From assembly GCA_003331425.1 (NCBI GenBank), contig QOOS01000006.1, forward strand, positions 1 to 64,000: a stretch of 64,000 bases of DNA, read 5' to 3'. The notes beneath the pieces are model-generated. The model did no database searches, was not told the DNA's origin, and saw nothing but the letters and a program-made list of their open reading frames with translations. The first letter of the stretch is position 1. Every line of letters starts with the position of its first letter. A program made the translations under genes and the position numbers. This document shows, piece after piece, positions 25,476-33,883 of this stretch. Origin of the DNA: Candidatus Nitrosopumilus sp. GTDB lineage: Archaea; Thermoproteota; Nitrososphaeria; Nitrososphaerales; Nitrosopumilaceae.

Positions 25476-26180
25476 TTGATTCATCCACCCTCTTTAGCCA
25501 TAGGTGCAGTAATTGCATCAATTGCAATAGTGGCTGTAATGTTTGGACTAAATGGAACATTTGACGAGTCTGAATTAGCAATAAAACCAACACCTGAAAT
25601 GGATAGTATCGGACCTACTGAAATTACAATGGAAACATTTGTAGAAAATGGTTCAACAGTATATGGTGATCCTAATGCACCAATTACATTAGTGGAATTT
25701 GGAGATTATCAGTGTCATTATTGTAATGTATTTTTTGAGACAATTGAAGGCGATATAATTACAAACTATGTGGAAACCGGAAAGGTAAAAATAATTTTTA
25801 AAGATTACAACATAATTGGTTCTGATTCAGTAAATGCTTCACATGGTGCTCATTGTGCAAAAGATCAAGGAATGTTTTGGGAATATCATGATATTCTTTA
25901 TTCAAACTGGACAGGAGAAAATAACGGATGGGCATCACCAGAGAATCTAATATTATTTGCTGAAAAAATTAATTTGGATATGGATAAGTGGGTTAAATGT
26001 ATGGATGAAAAACCACATTCAAAGACAATTCTAACAAGTAATGAAGATGCCAAAAAATTACAGTTGACTGGTACTCCTGCGTTTTTTGTAATAAGTTCTG
26101 ATGGACAAGTTTCAAAATTGTTTGGAGCACAACCATTTGAAGTCTTTGAAAGAGTGTTTGATGAAAAACTTGAAAACTAG
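25476..26180 (+). CDS. DsbA/thioredoxin-fold exported protein
   Basis: A 234-residue protein from TTG 25476. Residues 6-26 are a membrane anchor. A DsbA-like thioredoxin domain follows with the active-site C80-H-Y-C83 (GDYQCHYCNVFF) and the cis-proline loop LTGTPAFFVIS. It probably oxidises or isomerises disulfides outside the membrane. A TlpA/DipZ-type system is at 33.9-35.7 kb, so the two may work together in envelope redox. Confidence 0.88.
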   Translation: MIHPPSLAIGAVIASIAIVAVMFGLNGTFDESELAIKPTPEMDSIGPTEITMETFVENGSTVYGDPNAPITLVEFGDYQCHYCNVFFETIEGDIITNYVETGKVKIIFKDYNIIGSDSVNASHGAHCAKDQGMFWEYHDILYSNWTGENNGWASPENLILFAEKINLDMDKWVKCMDEKPHSKTILTSNEDAKKLQLTGTPAFFVISSDGQVSKLFGAQPFEVFERVFDEKLEN

Positions 26181-26280
26181 CGATCTGTGCGTAAAAATCT
26201 CAAAACAGAATAAAAAATTCATTCCTAGTTAACTAGAATTTACAACAAATACTTAATTACTCATCTAGAAGACGAAGCTT

Positions 26281-27675
26281 ATGGCAGCCGGTATTGATGA
26301 TGTTGCAATCTATATTCCAAGATTGTATCTTGATGCAGCAGATTTTGCAAATGCAAGAGGACTTGATCCTGTAAAATTACAAAAAGGGTTAGGAGTTTCT
26401 CAAATGGCAATAGTTGATGCAAATCAAGATCCTGCATGTTTGGCTGCAAATGCTTGTTTACGAATTATGGAAAAAAATAACTTATCACCAGATGACATTG
26501 GCAGACTATACATTTCGACAGAATCCGCATTTGATGAATCAAAAGCGATGAATTCTTACGTTATTGGCATGTTGGAGCAAGTTTACGGTCAAGGCTCATT
26601 TGAACACTGTGGTGGAGTTGAAACAAAATTTGCATGTGTAAGTGGATCTTATGCGTTGTATGATAATACTAATTGGATTAGAGCAGGAGAATCAGAAGGT
26701 AAAAGTGCCCTAGTTGTTGTTTCAGATATTGCAAAATACGACATGGGTTCTAGTGGTGAAATGACACAAGGTGCAGGTTCAGTTGTAATGCTACTAAATG
26801 ACAAGCCAAGATTATTAGAGTTTGATCCAAAAGTAACATCAACATCAATTAAAGATGAATATGATTTCTACAGACCATTTGGAAAGGAAACTCCAATTGT
26901 ACATGGACAATATTCAAATTTACTATACATGATTCAGGTTAGAAAAGCATTAGAGGCATACAAGAAAAGAGTTGTTTCAACAAATTTAATTGAGATGAAA
27001 GATGATGAAACCATTTTGGATCATATGGACTATATCAATATGCACTTACCTTACAGCAACATGGGAAAAAAGGCATTAGCATATCTTGTTAGACATGAGT
27101 GGCGTCAATTACCTAGATGGAAAAATATCTTAGAGCAAATAGGAACAGAAGAACCCATACCAAAAGATCCACGAGGAACTATCGAATCAGTATTAGGAGA
27201 TGAAGAGTTTATGGCCAAAGACCATGAATTTACAAAAATGTTTACAAAAACACAAGAATATCAGGATGTCTATGAATCAAAATTATCAAGTTCACTTATT
27301 GCTTCATCTATGATTGGTAATTTGTATACAGCATCACTGTATCTTGGATTTAGAAGTAGTTTAGAATTTGAGTACCAAAAAGGAGTCGATTTAGAAGGTA
27401 AAAGAATAGGATTTGGGTCATATGGAAGTGGAAGTAGTGCTATGGTTTTCAGCGGAGTAGTACAACCTGAATACGAAGAGATTGTTAAATCCATGAACTT
27501 AGAGGCAGAAATTGGACCAAGAAGAAGATTGACTTGGAGCGAATACGAAGATTTACACGAAAATAAACTAACTCCCGAGGAATCTAAAATGCACACCAAA
27601 AAAGAATTTGTTTTAGTTGATGTAAAAACTGAAACAGAAAGTAGAGGTGAAAGACGCTATGTCTTTACAAACTAA
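26281..27675 (+). CDS. Hydroxymethylglutaryl-CoA synthase
   Basis: A 464-residue enzyme that joins acetyl-CoA and acetoacetyl-CoA in the mevalonate pathway to archaeal lipids. The catalytic Cys is C119 in ETKFACVSGSYAL; the glutamate in STESAFDESKA fits the general base. The length is nearer to the bacterial/eukaryotic form than to the roughly 350-residue archaeal form, and it contains a C-terminal extension (TWSEYEDLHENKLTPEESK). A TATA-like CTTAATT lies at 26252-26258. No thiolase adjoins it. Confidence 0.93.
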   Translation: MAAGIDDVAIYIPRLYLDAADFANARGLDPVKLQKGLGVSQMAIVDANQDPACLAANACLRIMEKNNLSPDDIGRLYISTESAFDESKAMNSYVIGMLEQVYGQGSFEHCGGVETKFACVSGSYALYDNTNWIRAGESEGKSALVVVSDIAKYDMGSSGEMTQGAGSVVMLLNDKPRLLEFDPKVTSTSIKDEYDFYRPFGKETPIVHGQYSNLLYMIQVRKALEAYKKRVVSTNLIEMKDDETILDHMDYINMHLPYSNMGKKALAYLVRHEWRQLPRWKNILEQIGTEEPIPKDPRGTIESVLGDEEFMAKDHEFTKMFTKTQEYQDVYESKLSSSLIASSMIGNLYTASLYLGFRSSLEFEYQKGVDLEGKRIGFGSYGSGSSAMVFSGVVQPEYEEIVKSMNLEAEIGPRRRLTWSEYEDLHENKLTPEESKMHTKKEFVLVDVKTETESRGERRYVFTN

Positions 27676-27717
27676 TCTAGAGTCATAGAACAAAGAATTA
27701 GAATTATAGTTCATTCG

Positions 27718-27734
27718 TAAATTGTACCAATTTA
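27718..27734. promoter_or_regulatory. 17-bp palindrome ahead of the winged-helix gene
   Basis: TAAATTG, three bases TAC, then CAATTTA: a perfect inverted repeat with a 3-bp centre. It lies 35-51 bases before the start of the winged-helix gene at 27769, where a repressor would block the box A and TATA region. Candidate operator, possibly autoregulatory. Confidence 0.45.
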
Positions 27735-27768
27735 TGTTAAAAGAAACAAACATAAGATATTACAAGAT

Positions 27769-28302
27769 TTGTCTAATCAAAAACTAAGTCCATGTAAGGA
27801 ATCAATAAAAGAATGTGTGTTAAAAAGACCTATGACATTTATGAAATTAGTATCTGAAACACAATGTGCATCTGAAACAATTGAAAAATACCTATCAGAA
27901 TTTCTCAAAGAGACCATCATTAAGGAAAAAAAAGGTAAATTCAGAATAATATACTCTCCAGAATTAGAAAAAGATATTCTTGAATTTTATGAATTATTAC
28001 TAAATCCAACAACTAAATCAATAGTTATTGTTTTACTCAAATCAAATATTGAATTATCACAAATTGAACTAGTCTCAATTACTGAAAAATCAAATCCATC
28101 AATATCTCGTGGACTAAAATTATTATTAGAAAAACGAATTATTCGAAGAAATTATCACGCACCTTACTCAACATATAAAATTAATAATAAAGAAGACATT
28201 TTTGAAAAACTGCATAAAACATATCCAGAGATTTATCATAATTTTGATGGATTTGAATTATGTTATCCACAACCAAAAATTTTTCTAGATATTCATAAAT
28301 AA
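27769..28302 (+). CDS. Winged-helix transcriptional regulator
   Basis: A 177-residue protein from TTG 27769 with two winged-helix-like halves: residues 15-65 (MTFMKLVSETQCASETIEKY) and 80-140 (QIELVSITEKSNPSISRGLK, then LLEKRIIRRNYHAPYSTYKI). ArsR/MarR-like spacing. It stands first in a same-strand cluster with bioD, bioA, bioB and bioF, with only 46 bases to bioD, so it may control biotin synthesis. That link is by position only. Confidence 0.75.
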   Translation: MSNQKLSPCKESIKECVLKRPMTFMKLVSETQCASETIEKYLSEFLKETIIKEKKGKFRIIYSPELEKDILEFYELLLNPTTKSIVIVLLKSNIELSQIELVSITEKSNPSISRGLKLLLEKRIIRRNYHAPYSTYKINNKEDIFEKLHKTYPEIYHNFDGFELCYPQPKIFLDIHK

Positions 28303-28348
28303 TTTCAAAACCGATGAATTAATCAAGGGATAGTAATTTAGTAAAATA

Positions 28349-29032
28349 TTGAAATCAATTTTCATTACAGGTACAGATACAGATGTAGGTAAAACATACA
28401 TCACAGCAGGGTTAGCTATAACATTACGAAAAATGGGCACAGATGTTGGTGTGATGAAACCATTTGCTGCAGGCATAAAACAAAAAAAAGGATTCAAATC
28501 AGAAGATGTTGAAATTTTAGCAAACTCAGCTAAAGTAGATGATTCTGAAGAGTTGCTAAATCCACAATTTTTCCCAATTTCTGCATCACCATATACTGCT
28601 TGGAAAAAATTAAAAATTAAACCAAAGATTCCATTAATTCTTTCTAGTTTTAAAAAATTATCAAAAAAGCATGAGATGATGTTAGTTGAAGGAATGGGTG
28701 GAACTATGACTCCAATTCTTAAAAATTATTTCATAACAGATTTGATTAAGGATATGAAAATTCCTACAATCATAGTTACACGAAGTAAAGTTGGGACAGT
28801 TAATCATACAATCATGACAGTAAAGATGTGTCAAAAATATAAAATTCCCATCAAAGGCATTATAATTAATAATTTTGATAAGGGATATCCTATTGATCAA
28901 TTAAAAAAAGATTTAGAAGGTTTGACTGGAATCAAGGTTTTAGGTTCAATTCCATTCATTAAAGATATGAGTGATAAATCACTATACAGAATTTTTAAAA
29001 AAAATATAGATATGAAATCAGTTTTAAAATAA
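28349..29032 (+). CDS. bioD: Dethiobiotin synthetase
   Basis: A 227-residue P-loop enzyme that closes the ureido ring of dethiobiotin from 7,8-diaminopelargonate, CO2 and ATP. Begins IFITGTDTDVGKTYITAG from TTG 28349, which is the family's P-loop signature. VMKPFAAG and VEGMGGTM are the substrate loop and Mg motif. Normal length. Followed by the minus-strand gene 29035, a small insertion in the cluster. Confidence 0.94.
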   Translation: MKSIFITGTDTDVGKTYITAGLAITLRKMGTDVGVMKPFAAGIKQKKGFKSEDVEILANSAKVDDSEELLNPQFFPISASPYTAWKKLKIKPKIPLILSSFKKLSKKHEMMLVEGMGGTMTPILKNYFITDLIKDMKIPTIIVTRSKVGTVNHTIMTVKMCQKYKIPIKGIIINNFDKGYPIDQLKKDLEGLTGIKVLGSIPFIKDMSDKSLYRIFKKNIDMKSVLK

Positions 29033-29034
29033 TT

Positions 29035-29583
29035 TTAAATTCTTAGAATTTTGAACTTGTTAGATTTTCCAACATTTGAAAATTGTGAAATTTCAAATAT
29101 TATTTTTGAAAAGGAATTATTTTCTTTAGATAAAACAAATGATTTGCAATCAATAGAGACATCTTTTGATAAAACAACCCAAATATTTTCGCTCATTGGT
29201 TGTACAGCCTTTAATTGAGAGATCTTTTGATCAATGATTTGTTTATCTGAAGATTTTGGAATTAAGATTAGCAGAGTCATTTTAGAATCTTTTTCCAATG
29301 TTTTTACGTCCGGAATTACTATATCAAGTTCTAATCCCTGATATTCTACTTTTCTTTGACTGTTTAAAAGAGCATTTGTAAGTAGATAATGGAGTAATCC
29401 TGTGGCCAGTATTCCAATTGCCTCCTCTTTTTCATCCATCAATGCAATATCATCATAACAATTTTCAATAATTTCATCGACAATAACATCAAATTTTTGT
29501 TCAACAATTAATTTGGGAATAGTTTTTGAATTTTCAATATAATCAAAAAGATAATCTTTGATGGGATTTGATTCCTCAGACAT
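29035..29583 (-). CDS. Hypothetical protein
   Basis: A 182-residue protein on the opposite strand inside the biotin cluster. Alpha/beta pattern (KMTLLILIPKSSDKQIIDQK; MSENIWVVLSKDVSIDCKSF) with an acidic helical N-terminus. No known family or catalytic motif recognised. It may be a nuclease-like or ligand-binding fold but nothing decisive is visible. Converges with bioD, leaving three bases. Confidence 0.65.
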   Translation of the reverse strand: MSEESNPIKDYLFDYIENSKTIPKLIVEQKFDVIVDEIIENCYDDIALMDEKEEAIGILATGLLHYLLTNALLNSQRKVEYQGLELDIVIPDVKTLEKDSKMTLLILIPKSSDKQIIDQKISQLKAVQPMSENIWVVLSKDVSIDCKSFVLSKENNSFSKIIFEISQFSNVGKSNKFKILRI

Positions 29584-29653
29584 ATTGTTAAATCTTATTT
29601 TAACTACATTATAATCTAATTATTTTTATGCTGAATTATCATTAACTAAAGAT

Positions 29654-29884
29654 ATGGATTTTTTCAAAAATAAGATAAAAAAATTTCAGGAAAAAAAATT
29701 AGATGAAATTCTATTTAAAATACAGTTTCATGAATCCACTAGAAAAAAACTAGAAGAAGAAATGAAAAGATCCAAGGAAATAGATGAAAAATCTCAAAAG
29801 CAAATAAAATATCATTCTCAAATGGAAGAGATCTGGAGAGGTAATGAAGAAAAATTGCGCAGACAGATGGAGGAAAATAAATAA
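29654..29884 (+). CDS. Small coiled-coil protein
   Basis: A 76-residue protein, about half Lys and Glu (NKIKKFQEKKLDEILFKIQF; RKKLEEEMKRSKEIDEKSQK). A continuous coiled-coil prediction is obvious. It lies between bioD and bioA on the same strand but is unrelated to biotin chemistry. Unknown function. Confidence 0.55.
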   Translation: MDFFKNKIKKFQEKKLDEILFKIQFHESTRKKLEEEMKRSKEIDEKSQKQIKYHSQMEEIWRGNEEKLRRQMEENK

Positions 29885-29941
29885 AAAGACCTCTAATCAT
29901 GATGAAAAAAAAATATCGTTTTAATAGAAATATCCTGTATC

Positions 29942-30109
29942 ATGGATATAATGGATTTACAGTTTCTTAATGAATTAAAAAAAGAGGATAAAGGATTAAG
30001 ACGAGAACAAAATAAAAGATATCGTGAAAAATACAGAGAAATTCTAAATTTAAAAAAACAACGTGCATACCATAAAGAAAATTTTGAAAAAAAACGTTCA
30101 GAAAAGTAA
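29942..30109 (+). CDS. 55-residue basic helical microprotein
   Basis: ATG 29942 to TAA 30109. Very rich in Lys, Arg and Glu (KEDKGLRREQNKRYREKYRE), an uninterrupted helix. Probable nucleic-acid- or protein-binding peptide of unknown function. Same strand as the preceding coiled-coil gene. Confidence 0.5.
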   Translation: MDIMDLQFLNELKKEDKGLRREQNKRYREKYREILNLKKQRAYHKENFEKKRSEK

Positions 30110-30186
30110 ATTTTTGAGCGTATTTTATTATTTAAAATAAAAAAAATTACAAGAAATTATTAAGTTCTGAAAACATATCAAAATAC

Positions 30187-31503
30187 TTGACTAGTTCTGT
30201 ATGGCATCCAAATACTCAGATGAAAGAATGGAGTTCTTTTGACACAATATCAAGAGGTAAAGGAATATGGCTAATTGATTCTAAAGGTAATAAAATAATT
30301 GATGCAGTAGGCTCAATGTGGTGTAATGTTTGGGGACATTCAAACCCAGAATTAGTTAAAGCAATAACAAATCAGAGTAAAAAAATTCAGCATTCATCAA
30401 TGTTTAATCTTACAAATGAGCCTGTTGAAAAATTGGCAAAAAATCTGATTAAAATTTCACCTGGCATGAATAAGGTGTTTTATTCAGATAATGGCTCATC
30501 TGCAATGGAAATAGCCATAAAAATTGCATTGCAATATTGGAAAAACATAGGAGAGTCAAAAAAAACACAGATTGCAACTATTGAAAATGGATATCATGGA
30601 GATACGTTTGGAGCCATGTCAGTTGGATATGTTCCAGAATTTTTTGGCAAATTTAAAAAACAACTATTTTCAACCATACAATTTCCAGTTCCTAACAAGT
30701 ACAGAATTCCTAAAGGATTCACAGTAACTGATTATCAAAATGATTGCTTAGAAAAAATGGAAAAAAGATTTTCTAAAGATAACAACATTGCAGCTTTCAT
30801 AATGGAAAGCGGTGCACAGATGGCAGGAGGAGTAATAATCTATCCAAAAGATTTTCAAAGAAAAATTAGTAAATTATGCAAGAAACATGATATTTTATTT
30901 GTATTAGATGAAATTGCGACAGGTTTTGGCAGATTAGGATCAATGGTTCAATATAAGGAACAAAAAAGTATTCCAGATATTGTTGCATATGGTAAAATGT
31001 TAACTGGAGGGTATTTAACAATGGCAGCTACACTATCAAGTAAAAAAATTTATGATTCTTTTTCAGGAGAGTTTAATCAATGGAAGCATCTCTTTCATGG
31101 TCACACATATACGGGAAATCCAATTGCAGCATCTGTTGCCAATCAAAATATTTTGATGTATGAAAAATATAATTTAATTAAAAAAATACAAAAAACATCA
31201 AAAATATTTTCACAATATTATGATGATATATCAGCAATAGATATTGTAGGAGACATTAGACACAAAGGAATGCTGATGGGAATTGAACTGGTATCAAATA
31301 AGAAAAAGAAAATTCCAATTCAAACAAAAAAATCAATTAACAAAGTATTCTTTGAAGAAGGAAAGAAAAACGGAATATATCTAAGAACTCTTGGAAATAT
31401 CGTAATGTTGGTACCGCCTTTATCAATAGAAGAAAATGAGTTAGAATTGCTCCTAAAAAAGACGATTAAGACTATTCAGGCAGCAAAATCACATATTATT
31501 TGA
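30187..31503 (+). CDS. bioA: Adenosylmethionine-8-amino-7-oxononanoate aminotransferase
   Basis: A 438-residue class III aminotransferase making 7,8-diaminopelargonate with SAM as the amino donor. Starts at TTG 30187 with the family N-terminus VWHPNTQM. YSDNGSSAMEIAIKIA binds PLP phosphate; ATIENGYHGDTFGAM follows; the Schiff-base lysine is K270 in VAYGKMLTGG. Length is typical. Lies 71 bases before bioB but the bioB promoter is separate. Confidence 0.95.
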   Translation: MTSSVWHPNTQMKEWSSFDTISRGKGIWLIDSKGNKIIDAVGSMWCNVWGHSNPELVKAITNQSKKIQHSSMFNLTNEPVEKLAKNLIKISPGMNKVFYSDNGSSAMEIAIKIALQYWKNIGESKKTQIATIENGYHGDTFGAMSVGYVPEFFGKFKKQLFSTIQFPVPNKYRIPKGFTVTDYQNDCLEKMEKRFSKDNNIAAFIMESGAQMAGGVIIYPKDFQRKISKLCKKHDILFVLDEIATGFGRLGSMVQYKEQKSIPDIVAYGKMLTGGYLTMAATLSSKKIYDSFSGEFNQWKHLFHGHTYTGNPIAASVANQNILMYEKYNLIKKIQKTSKIFSQYYDDISAIDIVGDIRHKGMLMGIELVSNKKKKIPIQTKKSINKVFFEEGKKNGIYLRTLGNIVMLVPPLSIEENELELLLKKTIKTIQAAKSHII

Positions 31504-31504
31504 C

Positions 31505-31534
31505 TGTTAACTAGTGAATTTCTCAAGGTTAACA
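31505..31534. promoter_or_regulatory. BirA-type operator upstream of bioB
   Basis: TGTTAAC (31505-31511), 16 bases, then GTTAACA (31528-31534) forms a perfect dyad with arms TGTTAAC and GTTAACA. This is the arrangement described for biotin repressor (BirA) sites, in which the two half sites are about 14-16 bases apart. It directly precedes the bioB TATA box. Biotin-loaded BirA would block transcription; a BirA gene is not in this window. Confidence 0.75.
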
Positions 31535-31543
31535 ATTACCATA

Positions 31544-31554
31544 TTTTTATAAAT
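31544..31554 (+). promoter_or_regulatory. TATA box of bioB
   Basis: TTTTTATAAAT centred about 27 bases before ATG 31575, the right distance for a leaderless archaeal transcript. It lies just downstream of the BirA-type dyad, so bound repressor would cover the BRE/TATA region. Confidence 0.6.
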
Positions 31555-31574
31555 GGAATCAAAAAACTTTCAAC

Positions 31575-32552
31575 ATGAGTAATTTGGAATTTATCAAAGA
31601 GTGTCAAGAAAAGGTATTTTCAGGTGAGAGAATTTCATCAGAAGATGCAAGAAAATTATTTAACGTTCCAGATGAAGATCTCAAAGAATTAGCTAGATGT
31701 GCCAATGAAATAACTAGAGATTATAATGGAAATAAGGTAGATGTCGAACAATTAAACAATATTAAAAAAAATGCATGCAGTGAAGATTGTACTTTTTGTG
31801 GACAATCAGCATTTTTTGATACAGGTATTGAAACATATCAATTACCAACACCTGAAGAGGTTGTTACAAAAGCACAAAAAGCAAAAGATGAAGGTGCAGA
31901 ATCATATTGTCTAGTTGCTGCATGGAGAGAACCATCATCAAAAGATTTTACAAATGTTTGTAAAATTATTACAGAAATTAATGACAAAGTGGGAATTAGT
32001 GTTGAATGTAGTTTGGGCTTTCTAACAAAGGAACAAGCAGCTAAACTCAAAGAACTAAAAGTCAAAAGATATAATCATAATTTAGAAACAGCAAAATCAA
32101 AATTTTCAGAAATATGTACAACTCACACCTACCAAGACAGATTAGACACACTTGAGATTGCCAGAGAAGCTGGTTTAGAATTATGTACTGGCGGAATTAT
32201 TGGATTGGGAGAAACAAGAGACCAGAGAATTGAAATGACATTAGAATTAGCAAGGATATATCCTGAAGAAGTAACAATAAACATACTAGTTCCAGTTCCA
32301 GGAACGCCTTTAGAATTACAGGTAGATTTACCTAATTCAGAAATTACTAGAATATTTTCAGTCATACGTTTTCTGTTACCTGAATCAGTGATCAAAATTT
32401 CCGGAGGAAGAGAAACAAACTTGGAGGATTCAGGTGAAGAATTGTTACAAAGTGGGGCAAATGGAATTATTACTCAAGGATACTTAACGATGGATGGAAA
32501 TAATGCCCAAAAAGACCGCAATATGATAGAAAAAATTGGTCTTGAAGCATAA
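31575..32552 (+). CDS. bioB: Biotin synthase
   Basis: A 325-residue radical SAM enzyme inserting sulfur into dethiobiotin. The [4Fe-4S] triad is C68-x3-C72-x2-C75 (ACSEDCTFCGQSAFFDT). Later conserved cysteines in VECSLGF and a NHNLET segment match BioB, and the conserved residues around GGIIGLGETRDQR bind SAM/cluster. Own promoter with a BirA-like dyad. BioF starts inside its 3' end. Confidence 0.96.
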   Translation: MSNLEFIKECQEKVFSGERISSEDARKLFNVPDEDLKELARCANEITRDYNGNKVDVEQLNNIKKNACSEDCTFCGQSAFFDTGIETYQLPTPEEVVTKAQKAKDEGAESYCLVAAWREPSSKDFTNVCKIITEINDKVGISVECSLGFLTKEQAAKLKELKVKRYNHNLETAKSKFSEICTTHTYQDRLDTLEIAREAGLELCTGGIIGLGETRDQRIEMTLELARIYPEEVTINILVPVPGTPLELQVDLPNSEITRIFSVIRFLLPESVIKISGGRETNLEDSGEELLQSGANGIITQGYLTMDGNNAQKDRNMIEKIGLEA

Positions 32553-33666
32553 ACTCAATTTTATTGATTCAGAGTTATCCAAAATTAAGAATGATAATTT
32601 ACATAGAAAATTACAATACGGCAAAGCACAAGGTGCATACATTACAATTAAAGAAAAAAAATTAATTAATTTATGCTCAAATGACTATCTTGGAATTCCA
32701 ATAACCAAAATTCAAACAAATCAGCTTCAATCAAGTTCTAGATTAGTTTCAGGAAATGATGAATCATATAGAAAACTTGAAAAAATTCTATCCAAGCATA
32801 AATCACAACAAAATAGTTTAATTTTTCCTACGGGGTACATGGCAAATTTAGGTTCAATTTCAGCAATAGCTAAAAAAGGAGATTTAATTCTAAGTGATGA
32901 ATTAAACCATGCCAGCATTATAGAATCATGTAAGTTATCAGGTGCCAAAATTTCAATTTACAAACATAACGACATGGATGATTTATCAAAAAAAATAAAA
33001 ATACGTGGAAAGAACAAGTTCATCATTACTGAAGGGATTTTCAGTATGGATGGAGACGTATCATCATTAAAAGAAATTACAGAAATTTCACAAAAAACAA
33101 ATGCAATTACAATTGTAGATGATGCTCACGGGGATTTTGTAATTGGAAAAGATGGAAAAGGTACGCCAAGCTATTTCAATGTAGCAAAAAAAATTGATTT
33201 GTACATTAGTAGTTTAAGTAAGGGGTTAGGATCGTTTGGAGGTTATGTCTCATCACAAAATAATGTTATTGATGCATGTATAAACAAGTCAAAATCATTT
33301 ATCTACACATCAGCCCTACCATCATTTTTAGTCGAGCATTCAATAAAGAGAGTTCAGTCAAACAGAGGAATTCAACAAAAGAAATTACACAATAATATAG
33401 AAAAACTATCAAAAGGTCTAAAATCAATCGGATATGAAATTAATTCTAAATCACAAATCATACCAATTATCATAGGAAAGGAAAAAACAGCGATGGAATT
33501 TGGAAAATTTCTATTCAAAAATGGGATATTTGCTCAACCTATCAGATATCCAACGGTTGCAAAAAATCAAGCTAGATTAAGAATTTCAGTCACAGCATGG
33601 CTAAAAAAATCAGAGATAGAAGAGTCACTACGAATATTTGAAAAAGGTTTTAAGAAATTTTACTAA
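32542..33666 (+). CDS. bioF: 8-amino-7-oxononanoate synthase
   Basis: A roughly 374-residue PLP enzyme joining pimeloyl-CoA and alanine. TTG 32542 (MKHKLNFIDSEL) is preferred; TTG 32536 also fits. It overlaps bioB by 11 bases. NLCSNDYLGIP and IVDDAHGDFV mark the PLP site, and the Schiff-base lysine lies in SSLSKGLGSFGG. No gene for making pimeloyl-CoA (bioC, bioH, bioW or bioI) is present, so the precursor source is unknown. Confidence 0.93.
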   Translation: MKHKLNFIDSELSKIKNDNLHRKLQYGKAQGAYITIKEKKLINLCSNDYLGIPITKIQTNQLQSSSRLVSGNDESYRKLEKILSKHKSQQNSLIFPTGYMANLGSISAIAKKGDLILSDELNHASIIESCKLSGAKISIYKHNDMDDLSKKIKIRGKNKFIITEGIFSMDGDVSSLKEITEISQKTNAITIVDDAHGDFVIGKDGKGTPSYFNVAKKIDLYISSLSKGLGSFGGYVSSQNNVIDACINKSKSFIYTSALPSFLVEHSIKRVQSNRGIQQKKLHNNIEKLSKGLKSIGYEINSKSQIIPIIIGKEKTAMEFGKFLFKNGIFAQPIRYPTVAKNQARLRISVTAWLKKSEIEESLRIFEKGFKKFY

Positions 33667-33789
33667 TTATCGTGATTGGTCCATACCACCAAAGTCCAAG
33701 TTTAATGGATTAGCTGGAGAGCCAATAATTACAGCAATGGTGACTAGTATACCTAATGAAATGCCAACAATTACAAATCTCATATTCAT
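33667..33789 (-). CDS. 40-residue single-span membrane microprotein
   Basis: ATG 33789 to TAA 33667, whose stop abuts the bioF stop. One hydrophobic helix (FVIVGISLGILVTIAVIIG) near the N-terminus and a short Pro/Asn-rich, probably extracellular tail. Function unknown; design shared with 12828, 40586 and 42801. Confidence 0.5.
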   Translation of the reverse strand: MNMRFVIVGISLGILVTIAVIIGSPANPLNLDFGGMDQSR

Positions 33790-33883
33790 AAATTACATCC
33801 AAAATACCTAGATAAAAAGGAGCGTATTAGAAACAGCTAAAATTTGTGATAAGGCTTTAAAATAAAAATAATGAATTTAAGAT

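Noticed and set aside
24350-27675. Transferred island around gap, DsbA-like and HMG-CoA synthase genes
   Set aside because: Base composition, start-codon use and gene density are like the rest of the window and no repeats or integrase flank it.
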